A DNA stretch of 64,000 nucleotides from Candidatus Proelusimicrobium volucris (GTDB taxonomy: Bacteria; Elusimicrobiota; Elusimicrobia; Elusimicrobiales; Elusimicrobiaceae): the NCBI GenBank assembly GCA_944324665.1, contig CALUXD010000002.1, positions 540,694 to 604,693 of the forward strand, read 5' to 3'. The notes beneath the pieces are model-generated. The model saw nothing but the letters and a program-made list of their open reading frames with translations, made no database searches and was not told where the DNA came from. Each line of letters starts with the position of its first letter. Position 1 is the stretch's first letter. Shown here one piece after another: positions 17,401-25,243 of the stretch. A program made the translations under genes and the position numbers.

Positions 17401-18201
17401 ATGATCCTCACCATAGACATAGGCAATACCCAAATATTCGCCGGCGTATTTGACGGCGATACCATTAAAGCACGCTTCCGCAAGACTTCGATAGGCTCCA
17501 TAACCTCAGACGAACTGGGTATATTTCTTACCACCATACTCAGAGAACACGAAATAAACCCGCGGGAAATAACCGATATAGCCATTTCTTCGGTCGTGCC
17601 CTCTTTACTAAGAACTGTTACGAACTGTTGCGCCAAATACTTTGGCATAAAGCCTTTTATCGTAGAGGTAGGAATAAAAACGGGAATAAAAATACCCGCC
17701 TCTTACGACAAACTAGGCGCAGACAGAGTGGCAGACTGTATGGCCGCGGTTAAGCGTTTCCCCAATCAAAATTTAATCGTGGTGGACTTCGGAACGGCAA
17801 ACACTTTCGACGCTATATCCAAAAATAAAGAATACAAAGGCGGCGCCATTACCGTAGGGGTAGGGACATCCCTAAACGCGCTCACCAGGAATACAGCCCT
17901 GCTTTCAAACGTCGAAATAATAAAACCCAGGAAAGCTGCCGGCTGCACTACCGAACATCAACTGCAATCCGGGCTATACTACGGTCATTTAGGTATGATT
18001 AAGGAATATATATTCCGCTTTAGAAAAGAATGTTTCAACGACGAAGACGCCCTTGTCGTCGCTACGGGCGGCTTTGCCAGAATGTTCGAAAAAAGCGGAG
18101 TCTTCGACTGTTATGATCCGGACCTCCTGCTTGAAGGCATAAAATACGCCCTCGAAGTCAACCGTTCTCAAGAGAAGAAAAAGAAAAGGGCCTCCAAATG
18201 A
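17401..18201 (+). CDS. coaX: Type III pantothenate kinase CoaX
   Basis: Phosphorylates pantothenate, the first step of coenzyme A synthesis, without feedback inhibition by CoA. It has 266 residues from the ATG at 17401, preceded by AAGGAGA. An upstream in-frame extension to 17332 lacks family similarity. The ASKHA fold is shown by D-I-G-N-T-Q at residues 5-10 (P-loop-like), GADRVAD (substrate site), VVDFGTANTFD (second phosphate motif) and GGAITVG. The stop overlaps the next start as ATGA, placing coaX first in a coaX-coaC-coaB operon. Confidence 0.95.
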   Translation: MILTIDIGNTQIFAGVFDGDTIKARFRKTSIGSITSDELGIFLTTILREHEINPREITDIAISSVVPSLLRTVTNCCAKYFGIKPFIVEVGIKTGIKIPASYDKLGADRVADCMAAVKRFPNQNLIVVDFGTANTFDAISKNKEYKGGAITVGVGTSLNALTRNTALLSNVEIIKPRKAAGCTTEHQLQSGLYYGHLGMIKEYIFRFRKECFNDEDALVVATGGFARMFEKSGVFDCYDPDLLLEGIKYALEVNRSQEKKKKRASK

Positions 18202-18734
18202 AAGACAAAAAAATCCTCTTTGTACTAAGCGGCTCCATCGCATGCTTTAAAGCTTGCTCGCTTATTTCGGCTTTGGTCAAAAGCGGCGCACAGGTGCAGC
18301 CTTGCGCCACAAAAAACGCCCTTAATTTTATAGGGCAAGCCACGCTTGAGGGCCTCACCCACAGGAAACTTTTCTTCGATATGTTTACTTCCGACACTTA
18401 TCTTAAACATATAGAGCTTAACAAATGGGCCGATATTACCCTGCTATGCCCCGCAAGCGCCAATATCATCAACAAAACGGCCGCGGGTATAGCGGACGAT
18501 TTCGCTTCCACTTTGCTGGCCGCGCACGATTATAAAAAGCCGTTCTTTATAGCGCCCGCAATGAACGTCAATTTATATCGCAACCCCGCCACTTTAAAAA
18601 ACGTTCAAACGCTTGAGGACAGAGGCGTAATTTTTATAGGCCCCCAAAAAGGCCAGCTGGCTTGCGGCGACTGCGACGAAGGCAGAATGGAAGAACCGGA
18701 AAAAATATTGGCTTTCCTTAAAGAACGATTATGA
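18198..18734 (+). CDS. coaC: Phosphopantothenoylcysteine decarboxylase (CoaC), stand-alone
   Basis: An FMN flavoprotein of the HFCD family that decarboxylates phosphopantothenoylcysteine. It has 178 residues, corresponding only to the N-terminal half of the usual CoaBC fusion. Motifs are G-S-I-A-C-F-K-A (FMN binding), HIELNKWAD with the active-site His, CPASANIINK, PAMNVNLYRNPA, and the substrate-clamp region GQLACGDCDEGRM. ATGA overlaps occur at both ends, with coaX and coaB. Confidence 0.93.
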   Translation: MKDKKILFVLSGSIACFKACSLISALVKSGAQVQPCATKNALNFIGQATLEGLTHRKLFFDMFTSDTYLKHIELNKWADITLLCPASANIINKTAAGIADDFASTLLAAHDYKKPFFIAPAMNVNLYRNPATLKNVQTLEDRGVIFIGPQKGQLACGDCDEGRMEEPEKILAFLKERL

Positions 18735-19384
18735 AAATACTGATAACGCTCGGCGCCACTGCGGAAGCTATCGACGGCGTAAGATTTATCACCAATTTTT
18801 CCTCTGGCGCGACGGGTAGTTTTTTAGCCGATTCTTTGCACAAGCAAGGACATAAAGTCCTAGCGTTATGTGCCAAAACGGCAAAATATCTGCCGAGTTC
18901 GTGCCGAAAAGATTTCTTTACTGATTTCAATTCCTTGGACAAACTGATAAAGAAAACTATAAAAAAAGAAAATTTCGACTTGATTATTCACCTTGCCGCG
19001 GTAAGCGATTTCTCGCCCAAAGTGATAATCTGCGGCGATAAGAAGCTGCTGCCCAAAGACGTAAAAAAGCTCCCCTCCGACAAAGATTTGCAAATAGTAT
19101 TAAAAAGTAATTTTAAAATAGTCGAAAGAATAAAAGACTATGCCGCCAATAAACCCGTACTCGTCGCTTTTAAGCTGACCAACGGAGCAAAAGGCAAGGC
19201 GATTATTGAAGCGGTGTCAAAAGTGAAGGGCGCGGATTTCGTAGTCCATAACGATTTGACGCAAATAACGCAAAAATCAAGGAGTTTTACTCTTTATAGA
19301 AACGCCGTAAAACAAAGTTCTTGTTTGCTCGCCAGTTTACCTGAAGCCATAGCTGCCCTGCCTTCGGAGATTAAGCCTTCTTGA
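18731..19384 (+). CDS. coaB: Phosphopantothenate--cysteine ligase (CoaB), stand-alone
   Basis: Joins 4'-phosphopantothenate to cysteine using a nucleotide triphosphate. It has 217 residues and matches the C-terminal half of bifunctional CoaBC. Motifs are T-L-G-A-T-A-E-A-I-D-G-V-R-F-I-T-N followed by FSSGATG (nucleotide site), HLAAVSDF with the conserved Asp, a Lys-rich loop near KDLQIVLKS, and the terminal ADFVVHND. It couples to coaC through ATGA. The last 14 bases overlap the convergent EamA gene, so a shared transcription end is likely. Confidence 0.93.
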   Translation: MKILITLGATAEAIDGVRFITNFSSGATGSFLADSLHKQGHKVLALCAKTAKYLPSSCRKDFFTDFNSLDKLIKKTIKKENFDLIIHLAAVSDFSPKVIICGDKKLLPKDVKKLPSDKDLQIVLKSNFKIVERIKDYAANKPVLVAFKLTNGAKGKAIIEAVSKVKGADFVVHNDLTQITQKSRSFTLYRNAVKQSSCLLASLPEAIAALPSEIKPS

Positions 19385-20246
19385 CCAGAGTGACCATATA
19401 CGCCCCGCTTAAAGCCAAAATAAGCCCGCAAATCTGATATAGCCGTATCTCGTCAAAACCAACAGCGAGCGAAATTACATAAGTAAATACGGGGTAGGAA
19501 AGTATTACGGCCGTGGCTTTGGCAAGAGGCATATTTCTTATCGCCTCGTACCAGAATTTATTGCGCAAAGTGTAAACAAATACCGCTATGTACAAAAGCG
19601 AAATAAACGAAGGCCCCGATATCTTAAAGGTTATATCCATACCCAAAGGAAGGCCGATTAAAGCGATAACCGCGCTCCAAATAAATCCGTAAAACCCACG
19701 CGCCGCGGTTATAAAATCCACGCTGATGTCGGCGGGCAGCTTCTTGGCCGCGATATGTGATACTTGGAACATCCATACCGTAGCCAAAACCAACAGGTCG
19801 CCTTTCCACATGGGAGTATAGCCGTTTACCGCCAATATTAAAACCGCGCCGGAAACTATCATCAAGGTGCCGATAATTTGTTTAAAAACGGGCTTTTCCC
19901 CAAGGAATATCATAGCGAATATTATTGAATACACGCTTTCCGCTTGATTTAATATCGCTGAATTTGAAGGCGTCGTCCACCTAAGCGCAATCAATAAAAG
20001 CAAAAACGGCAAAGCCGTACCGAACAGGCCCATTACAGAAAGCCTGCTTCTGATCTCTTTGTCAAACAATTTGCCCCAAAGTTTATTTTTGGTAAGCCAA
20101 GGAGCATAAATCAAAAGGGTTGTTAAAGTTCCAAAAATAAGTACGAACGAAGGCGACATATAGTCAACGGTAAATTTACCGGCTATCGGCGAGCCCGCCG
20201 TTATAAAAAGGGCAAGCCACAAGGCTTGATTGGGTGAAAATTTCAT
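19371..20246 (-). CDS. EamA/DMT-family transporter, copy 1
   Basis: An inner-membrane drug/metabolite transporter of 291 residues with ten predicted TM helices in two EamA repeats. It is clearly paralogous to the gene at 33852-34742: a run of 20 identical residues beginning ATVWMFQ lies in the middle of both. Other shared segments include F-G-T-A-L-P-F/Y-L-L and MALAKATAVIL (here MPLAKATAVIL). Substrate unknown. No Shine-Dalgarno is visible. A TAAAAT ends six bases before the ATG. Confidence 0.85.
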   Translation of the reverse strand: MKFSPNQALWLALFITAGSPIAGKFTVDYMSPSFVLIFGTLTTLLIYAPWLTKNKLWGKLFDKEIRSRLSVMGLFGTALPFLLLLIALRWTTPSNSAILNQAESVYSIIFAMIFLGEKPVFKQIIGTLMIVSGAVLILAVNGYTPMWKGDLLVLATVWMFQVSHIAAKKLPADISVDFITAARGFYGFIWSAVIALIGLPLGMDITFKISGPSFISLLYIAVFVYTLRNKFWYEAIRNMPLAKATAVILSYPVFTYVISLAVGFDEIRLYQICGLILALSGAYMVTLVKKA

Positions 20247-20252
20247 ATTTAT

Positions 20253-20258
20253 ATTTTA
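20253..20258 (-). promoter_or_regulatory. -10 element 6 bases before EamA copy 1 start
   Basis: TAAAAT on the - strand, spacer of six, then ATG; no Shine-Dalgarno. Confidence 0.35.
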
Positions 20259-20334
20259 TCAATTTTAAAGATACCTCTCCTGATCAAACGGCATCTTGAG
20301 AGGAAAATTTTCAAGAGAGCGCTTATAGCCAATA

Positions 20335-20364
20335 AAAAACCGGCCTTATAAAAGGCCGGTTTAA
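20335..20364 (-). terminator. Terminator of the 20385-21383 gene
   Basis: 11-bp stem AAACCGGCCTT/AAGGCCGGTTT with flanking A run (T run on the - strand). Confidence 0.85.
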
Positions 20365-20384
20365 AAAGCATTACAAGTCGATAT

Positions 20385-21383
20385 TTACATAATTACCGGT
20401 TTAAAACCCTCATCCCCTACGCCATCAGCAGTACAGAAGCAGGCATAACAACCTGTATGATCTTGGCAGGTGGACGTAGGTTGAGAAGAATCTCCGTACG
20501 GTATACAAGAATAAGAAGGACCATGTTCGATACCAATACAGTTACCGCCTCCGTTACCCATCAAGTTACACCAAAAATAAGTTTGCTGCTTATAACATTT
20601 TGTCGAATAAGTTTCCTTCTTAAGGCAAAGACCTCCGGACCATTCATAGCCCGACGCACAAGTACAAGTACCGCTCCACATGGTCAAAGACCACCCAGTT
20701 CCTGGAGAACATGCGGTAGTACGATACTGCGTTCCGCTTATGGCATTGGCAACATTTCCGACGCAAGATCTGGTGGTAGAAGGTTTAGGTCTGCAAGTGT
20801 TGGTTGAATCCAAACAGTAATTAGTTTCGCAAATAATTGCAGGCGGTTCGCTGCAGCCTGTGTCGCCGCTTCCGCCGCACGTCAAGTAAGTTTTGCACTC
20901 TTCACTGCCTTTTACTCTCAATGATCTCCAAGAAGGAGAAGAACAGTTCAATAAATTAGCTATACTCTTGCCGCCGACAAGGGTATTTGACATCAACATC
21001 GATACGCCGGCTACATTTGCGCTGAACAAGGTATTGTTGGTATTGACATTCGTTATAAATGTACTGCCCTGTAAATCCGCCGTACCGTAGACACTGCCGC
21101 TTACGTTCCCGCTTCTTATGGTACCGGTAGAAACGGTATTGGCGCCGGAACCGGCAGATATATCAAGAAATCCCTCAAAATCAGAAACTCCGTCAATATA
21201 AACCTCCCCGCCGACTTCGGAAGTCATATCATTGCCCATATTAACCATAAACTCTTCTTCCACGTTCAGTCTTTCGTGGCTGCCGTAAGGTACGGGGTAA
21301 AACGTTATATATTTTACCACGCGTTGAGCATTAACCGGCCCTACAAGAAGCAATAATGCCAAAATAAAAATATATTTTTTCAT
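20385..21383 (-). CDS. Secreted Cys-rich protein with N-terminal VKYITFYPVPYGSHERLNV motif
   Basis: About 332 residues from the ATG at 21383, which has a good Shine-Dalgarno (gaaggga). A start 22 codons upstream lacks one. The signal peptide YIFILALLLLVGPVNA is followed by a conserved-looking block VVKYITFYPVPYGSHERL. Next is a Ser/Thr/Asn/Gly-rich beta stretch (about 50-130) and a Cys-rich tail. The tail includes the module R-S-C-V-G-N-V-A-N-A, G-T-Q-Y-R-T, GWSLTMWSGTCTC, GYEW, shared with the 8588-9367 protein. The N-terminal stretch resembles fibre or stalk proteins, but only loosely. Probably surface-exposed. Confidence 0.75.
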   Translation of the reverse strand: MKKYIFILALLLLVGPVNAQRVVKYITFYPVPYGSHERLNVEEEFMVNMGNDMTSEVGGEVYIDGVSDFEGFLDISAGSGANTVSTGTIRSGNVSGSVYGTADLQGSTFITNVNTNNTLFSANVAGVSMLMSNTLVGGKSIANLLNCSSPSWRSLRVKGSEECKTYLTCGGSGDTGCSEPPAIICETNYCLDSTNTCRPKPSTTRSCVGNVANAISGTQYRTTACSPGTGWSLTMWSGTCTCASGYEWSGGLCLKKETYSTKCYKQQTYFWCNLMGNGGGNCIGIEHGPSYSCIPYGDSSQPTSTCQDHTGCYACFCTADGVGDEGFKPVIM

Positions 21384-21485
21384 AAAGTTCCCTTCTTTCA
21401 AAGAAATAAACGAAATTCCAAGCGACGCCCTACTTTTCACGCAATACACCTTATACTTTAGTTATTCTTAAATTTAGCAAAAAAA

Positions 21486-22685
21486 TCAAGCCCTATCAAG
21501 GATATTATTTTTCGTCGAATGTTTTTTCCTAAACAGTTCCGACACTCTGGGCAATATACCGTTGCACAAAGCTATCATAACTCCGTAATTGCTTACGGGA
21601 ACCCCAGCTTTAACTAAGGCTGAAATACGCCGCGAAAGCTGCGTTTTGGTCACCATACAGCCGCCGCACTGAACAGCCAAAGCATATTCCTTCAGATTTT
21701 CCGGCAGAGGCTCAAGGCCGGGTATTATTTTAAATTCAAGCTTTTTACCGCTCTTGGCGCTTATGAGTTTGGGCAATTTGACGCGCCCAATATCCTCGCA
21801 GGTAAGCGCGCTGTGGTTGCACGATTCCAATATAAGCACCTTGTCGCCGTCTTTAAGCCCGCTTAAATGTTCCGCACCTTCCAAATACAAATCCAGATTC
21901 CCTTTAAGCCTGGCAAAAAGCATGCTGAAACTGGTAAGCGGTATATTTTGAGGAACAATCTCGCTCACTTCCTTAAAGGCTTGCGAGTCCGTCACCACCA
22001 GCTTCACCTTGGGGTTAGATTTTAAAAATCCGTCAAGCTCGCCCGTCTGCAATACTACGCTTACGGCGTTGTTGTCCAAAATATTTCTTATAGCTTTTAC
22101 TTGGGGTAAAATTAACCTCTCCTTAGGGGCGGCGGAATCTATGGGGCAGACAAGAACGACTATATCGCCGCGTGAGATTTTATCGTCAAGGAGGACGTTC
22201 TTCCCCGCGCTCGGCCGCAGCCGCGCCAAAGCCGACAGTATATCCTTAACGTCGGGCGACTTTAACGCACTGAAATTTACGGTCTTATCTTTAAATTCAT
22301 CGGGGGATTTAAAGTTTGACAAATCGCTTTTGTTGTTGACTATCAGAAAAGGTATATTCTTTTGGGCAAACAAATCCAAAAGATTTCGCTCCGTTTTGCC
22401 TATTACCCCACAGCTTATAACCAAAATGGCAATGTCAATCAGATCCAGAGTTTGCAGAGTCTTACCCACACGCTGGGACGATAATACAGTATTATCGTCT
22501 ATACCTGCGGTATCGGTAAGGACGCATGGGCCCAAAGAGTCCAACTCGATAAGTTTGCGGACCGGATCGGTAGTAGTACCGCGCTCCGGCGAAACTATGG
22601 CGGTATTTTGCCCGCTTAATCTGTTAATTAGGGAACTTTTCCCGCTGTTTATGCTTCCGTATATGCCTATATGCAGTTTATCCAT
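21486..22685 (-). CDS. hydF: [FeFe]-hydrogenase H-cluster maturation GTPase HydF
   Basis: The scaffold GTPase that assembles and delivers the two-iron subcluster of [FeFe]-hydrogenase. It has 399 residues. The GTPase domain comes first: G-S-I-N-S-G-K-S (G1) at 10-17, T-D-T-A-G-I-D-D (G3) and NNKSD (G4). The C-terminal cluster domain has C289-x-H291 and, 48 residues later, C340-x-x-C343, exactly the HydF ligand pattern. HydE, HydG and hydrogenase subunits are not in this window. No Shine-Dalgarno is visible; TACAAT ends six bases before the ATG. Confidence 0.95.
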   Translation of the reverse strand: MDKLHIGIYGSINSGKSSLINRLSGQNTAIVSPERGTTTDPVRKLIELDSLGPCVLTDTAGIDDNTVLSSQRVGKTLQTLDLIDIAILVISCGVIGKTERNLLDLFAQKNIPFLIVNNKSDLSNFKSPDEFKDKTVNFSALKSPDVKDILSALARLRPSAGKNVLLDDKISRGDIVVLVCPIDSAAPKERLILPQVKAIRNILDNNAVSVVLQTGELDGFLKSNPKVKLVVTDSQAFKEVSEIVPQNIPLTSFSMLFARLKGNLDLYLEGAEHLSGLKDGDKVLILESCNHSALTCEDIGRVKLPKLISAKSGKKLEFKIIPGLEPLPENLKEYALAVQCGGCMVTKTQLSRRISALVKAGVPVSNYGVMIALCNGILPRVSELFRKKHSTKNNILDRA

Positions 22686-22691
22686 ATTTAT

Positions 22692-22697
22692 ATTGTA
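22692..22697 (-). promoter_or_regulatory. -10-like element 6 bases before the hydF start
   Basis: TACAAT on the - strand, six bases, then ATG; no Shine-Dalgarno. The divergent gene at 22721 has a normal GGAGG. Confidence 0.3.
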
Positions 22698-22720
22698 TAA
22701 TTTTATCGGAGGATAAAATA

Positions 22721-23545
22721 ATGAAAAAACTTTTACTTGCCATTTTGGCTTTATTGGTCATAGCACCTGCTAATGCCCAAAATAAAAAGCATAATTTTGC
22801 GCTGTCATTTGAAACTTCAGATTACAGCTATAAAGAACCAAGCATAGAATATCCGCCGCACTGGACAGGAACTATGTACGGCGTTTCTGCAAAATATACC
22901 GGCAGAGGGTTGTTCTCGGATTCTGCGGAAGATTTCTCTTCAGACAGAAGTTTCTTGAGTTTGGAACTGCGCTATATGCAGGGTGACACCGACTATGACG
23001 GTTTTTTACAGGACGGAACACCATTTAAAGGCAGCAATATAGGCGATTATTATATAGAAGGCGCTGTAACTGCCGGTGCGGTTTATGACTTAACGCAAAA
23101 TGGGCTTTCTTTATGGCCATATTTGGGTTTGGGCGCCAGGCATCTGGTAGACCGTTTAGACGACTTGGGCGACAGCGGATACAGAAGGGAATCCACCTAT
23201 ATCTATCTGCCCGTCGGCTTTAATTTAAAGCAGGATTTTTCCAAGGGGTGGAGCCTCTCTGCCAACGGCCAGTTGGACGTTTTGCTTTCAGGAAAACAAG
23301 CCTCAAAGGGAATAGCCGAAGTCGATATACACAATGATCAAGAAGAAGGCTATGGCTTAAGAGGCAGCGTCAAGTTGGAAAAGCAGTTTGATAAATTCGG
23401 GATATTCGTAGAGCCGTTTATAAGATACTGGCATATCCAAAATTCAGAAGAGGTTTTAATTTCCGACGGTTATTATGTTTACAGCTTTATAGAGCCGAAA
23501 AACGAAACAAGGGAATACGGCTTAAAAGTAGGTATAACTTTCTAG
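22721..23545 (+). CDS. Outer-membrane beta-barrel protein
   Basis: The 274 residues start with a signal peptide (LLLAILALLVIAPANA, cleavage before QNKK). The rest alternates polar and aromatic residues, with repeated strands such as FLSLELRYMQGDTD, YIYLPVGFNLKQDF and SLSANGQLDVLL. It ends in K-V-G-I-T-F, with the terminal Phe typical of barrels recognised by the Bam machinery. An 8-10 strand barrel of the OmpA/OmpW-like size is likely. Function unknown. Shine-Dalgarno CGGAGG is present. It is divergent from hydF with only 35 bases between. Confidence 0.7.
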   Translation: MKKLLLAILALLVIAPANAQNKKHNFALSFETSDYSYKEPSIEYPPHWTGTMYGVSAKYTGRGLFSDSAEDFSSDRSFLSLELRYMQGDTDYDGFLQDGTPFKGSNIGDYYIEGAVTAGAVYDLTQNGLSLWPYLGLGARHLVDRLDDLGDSGYRRESTYIYLPVGFNLKQDFSKGWSLSANGQLDVLLSGKQASKGIAEVDIHNDQEEGYGLRGSVKLEKQFDKFGIFVEPFIRYWHIQNSEEVLISDGYYVYSFIEPKNETREYGLKVGITF

Positions 23546-23564
23546 ACCATAGTTTTAAAAAGCA

Positions 23565-23597
23565 AAGAACGCGGCCTCAAAGGGCCGCGTTTTTTAT
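23565..23597 (+). terminator. Terminator of the beta-barrel gene
   Basis: 8-bp stem ACGCGGCC/GGCCGCGT (23569-23576 with 23583-23590) followed by six T. Confidence 0.9.
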
Positions 23598-23621
23598 CGC
23601 AGAAATAAAGCAAAACTTAAT

Positions 23622-24071
23622 TTAGGCGATATATTTTTCAAATATCTCGGTGGCTTTCGCCAAACAGTAAGCCTGCCAGTTTTCACCCGCCGTCACTTTC
23701 TCCATTTTTACAAAGGCATAATCTTTTTCCTCTTTTATCCGATTTGTCGCCCTTCCCCTGCTTCGGCAGCATAGCACTATTAAATCTTTCCCCCGTTTAT
23801 TCCAAAAAGTCAGCATCGCCATGGAATATTCCGAATAATCTCCTACACTGGCCAAACCTATTTCTTTGCCTTTAAAAGAACACTCCATAATAAAATCCAC
23901 TCTTGGCCATATCCCATTCGGCAGAGGAGATAGTTCCCCTTGTAAATATTTATCAATCTTATTGGGATACATCTTGTAAGAGGCCCCGTTTGAAATCAAT
24001 ATTTCCGCCAATTTCCTGCTCACGGTTGTTTTGCCGGTATTGCTTTTTCCCCTTAATGCTATTACCTTCAT
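23622..24071 (-). CDS. Small P-loop NTPase of unknown role
   Basis: A 149-residue protein with a Walker A G-K-S-N-T-G-K-T-T at residues 8-16. A hydrophobic strand then leads to D-L-I-V-L-C-C-R-S-R-G, a possible Walker B or sensor strand. The middle, ...MECSFKGKEIGLASVGDY..., fits a kinase-like or ATP-binding domain that reads a nucleic acid or small molecule. No family name is certain. A Shine-Dalgarno (ggag) lies before the ATG. It sits between a terminator and the isoprenoid genes, and is not obviously in an operon. Confidence 0.6.
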   Translation of the reverse strand: MKVIALRGKSNTGKTTVSRKLAEILISNGASYKMYPNKIDKYLQGELSPLPNGIWPRVDFIMECSFKGKEIGLASVGDYSEYSMAMLTFWNKRGKDLIVLCCRSRGRATNRIKEEKDYAFVKMEKVTAGENWQAYCLAKATEIFEKYIA

Positions 24072-24227
24072 ATCTTCTCCAATTTTTAAATAAGTCCCGA
24101 TTAAAACAAAACTGAATTTAAAATATAATATAAAAAGGTTATTTAATTGTCAAAGCAAAAAAAACTGTTTTCCTATTTCCCTCAGTTTATATATAATACA
24201 TTTAGGTATACCATATAGGAGAAGCAA

Positions 24228-25229
24228 ATGAACCAATTTCAAAAATACCTCGCCAAGAGGGCTATTGTAGTACAAAACGCTCTCAGCAAAAACATAAAAC
24301 AAATAAAAAACGCTCCGCAGATAATAATAGACGCAATGTCTTATTCCTTAAACGCGGGCGGCAAACGCGTAAGGCCGATACTTCTTATGGCCGCGGCGGA
24401 GGCTTTCGGTTTGAAAAATACCGACGTACTGCCTGCCGCCTGCGCGGTGGAAATGCTGCACACATATTCCTTAATACACGATGATCTCCCCGCTATGGAT
24501 AACGACGATTTAAGAAGAGGCAAACCCACCAATCACAAGGTATTCGGTGAGGATCTTTCCCTCTTGGCGGGCGACGCTCTTTTGACTTACGCTTTTCAAA
24601 CGGCATTAAAAAACGGCGCAAATAAATCCGTAGGATACGAAAGGGCCGCTAAAGCCGCATACGCTTTATCCTACTATGGAGGAGTCAGCGGAATGATAGG
24701 CGGGCAGGTAGCCGACGTTTACGCGGAAGGCATTTTGGAAGGCAAGAGCAAGCGCGCTTCAAAACTTACCGCGACTAAATATTTCAAAGGGAAAACCCCA
24801 CAGTACTTTTTACTGCCGAGCGAGGCCAAAGACGTTTCCGCCCAATCCCTGTTAAGCTATATCCACAAAAATAAGACGGGCGCTTTAATAACGGCCGCGG
24901 TGGAAATGGGCGCGATACTTGCTGGCGCGGAGCAGAAAGACCTTAAACTGATCGGCAAATACGCCGCCGCGATAGGGTTCGCGTTCCAGGTGGTAGACGA
25001 TATTTTGGACGTCACCGCCAGCAAGAAACAGCTTGGCAAATCCAACAGCGACGCGCAGAACAAGAAACTTACTTTTGTTACACTCTACGGGCTTGAAGAA
25101 AGCAAAAAGGCTGCCCTTAAAGCGTTAAAAGACGCCAACGCCGCTTTAGACGCTCTTAAAACGGCAAAGAAAGATAAACTTAAACCTTTATACGATATGG
25201 CGCAGTTTATCGTCAGCAGATCTTATTAA
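24228..25229 (+). CDS. ispA: Polyprenyl diphosphate synthase (farnesyl/geranylgeranyl type)
   Basis: Condenses isopentenyl diphosphate with allylic diphosphates. It has 333 residues. The first Asp-rich motif is H-D-D-L-P-A-M-D-N-D-D near 95-103, followed by RRGKPTNHKVFG. The second is V-V-D-D-I-L-D-V near 262. GGKRVRP is near residue 45, and K-T-G-A-L-I near 217. Compared with a typical 295-300 residue IspA there are about 30 extra residues between GGQVADVYAEG and YIHKNKTGALI, containing ATKYFKGKTPQYF. Chain length cannot be told from sequence alone. It starts the ispA-dxs-LOG operon, 14 bases before dxs, with Shine-Dalgarno AGGAGA. Confidence 0.9.
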   Translation: MNQFQKYLAKRAIVVQNALSKNIKQIKNAPQIIIDAMSYSLNAGGKRVRPILLMAAAEAFGLKNTDVLPAACAVEMLHTYSLIHDDLPAMDNDDLRRGKPTNHKVFGEDLSLLAGDALLTYAFQTALKNGANKSVGYERAAKAAYALSYYGGVSGMIGGQVADVYAEGILEGKSKRASKLTATKYFKGKTPQYFLLPSEAKDVSAQSLLSYIHKNKTGALITAAVEMGAILAGAEQKDLKLIGKYAAAIGFAFQVVDDILDVTASKKQLGKSNSDAQNKKLTFVTLYGLEESKKAALKALKDANAALDALKTAKKDKLKPLYDMAQFIVSRSY

Positions 25230-25243
25230 ACGGAGAACCTACA

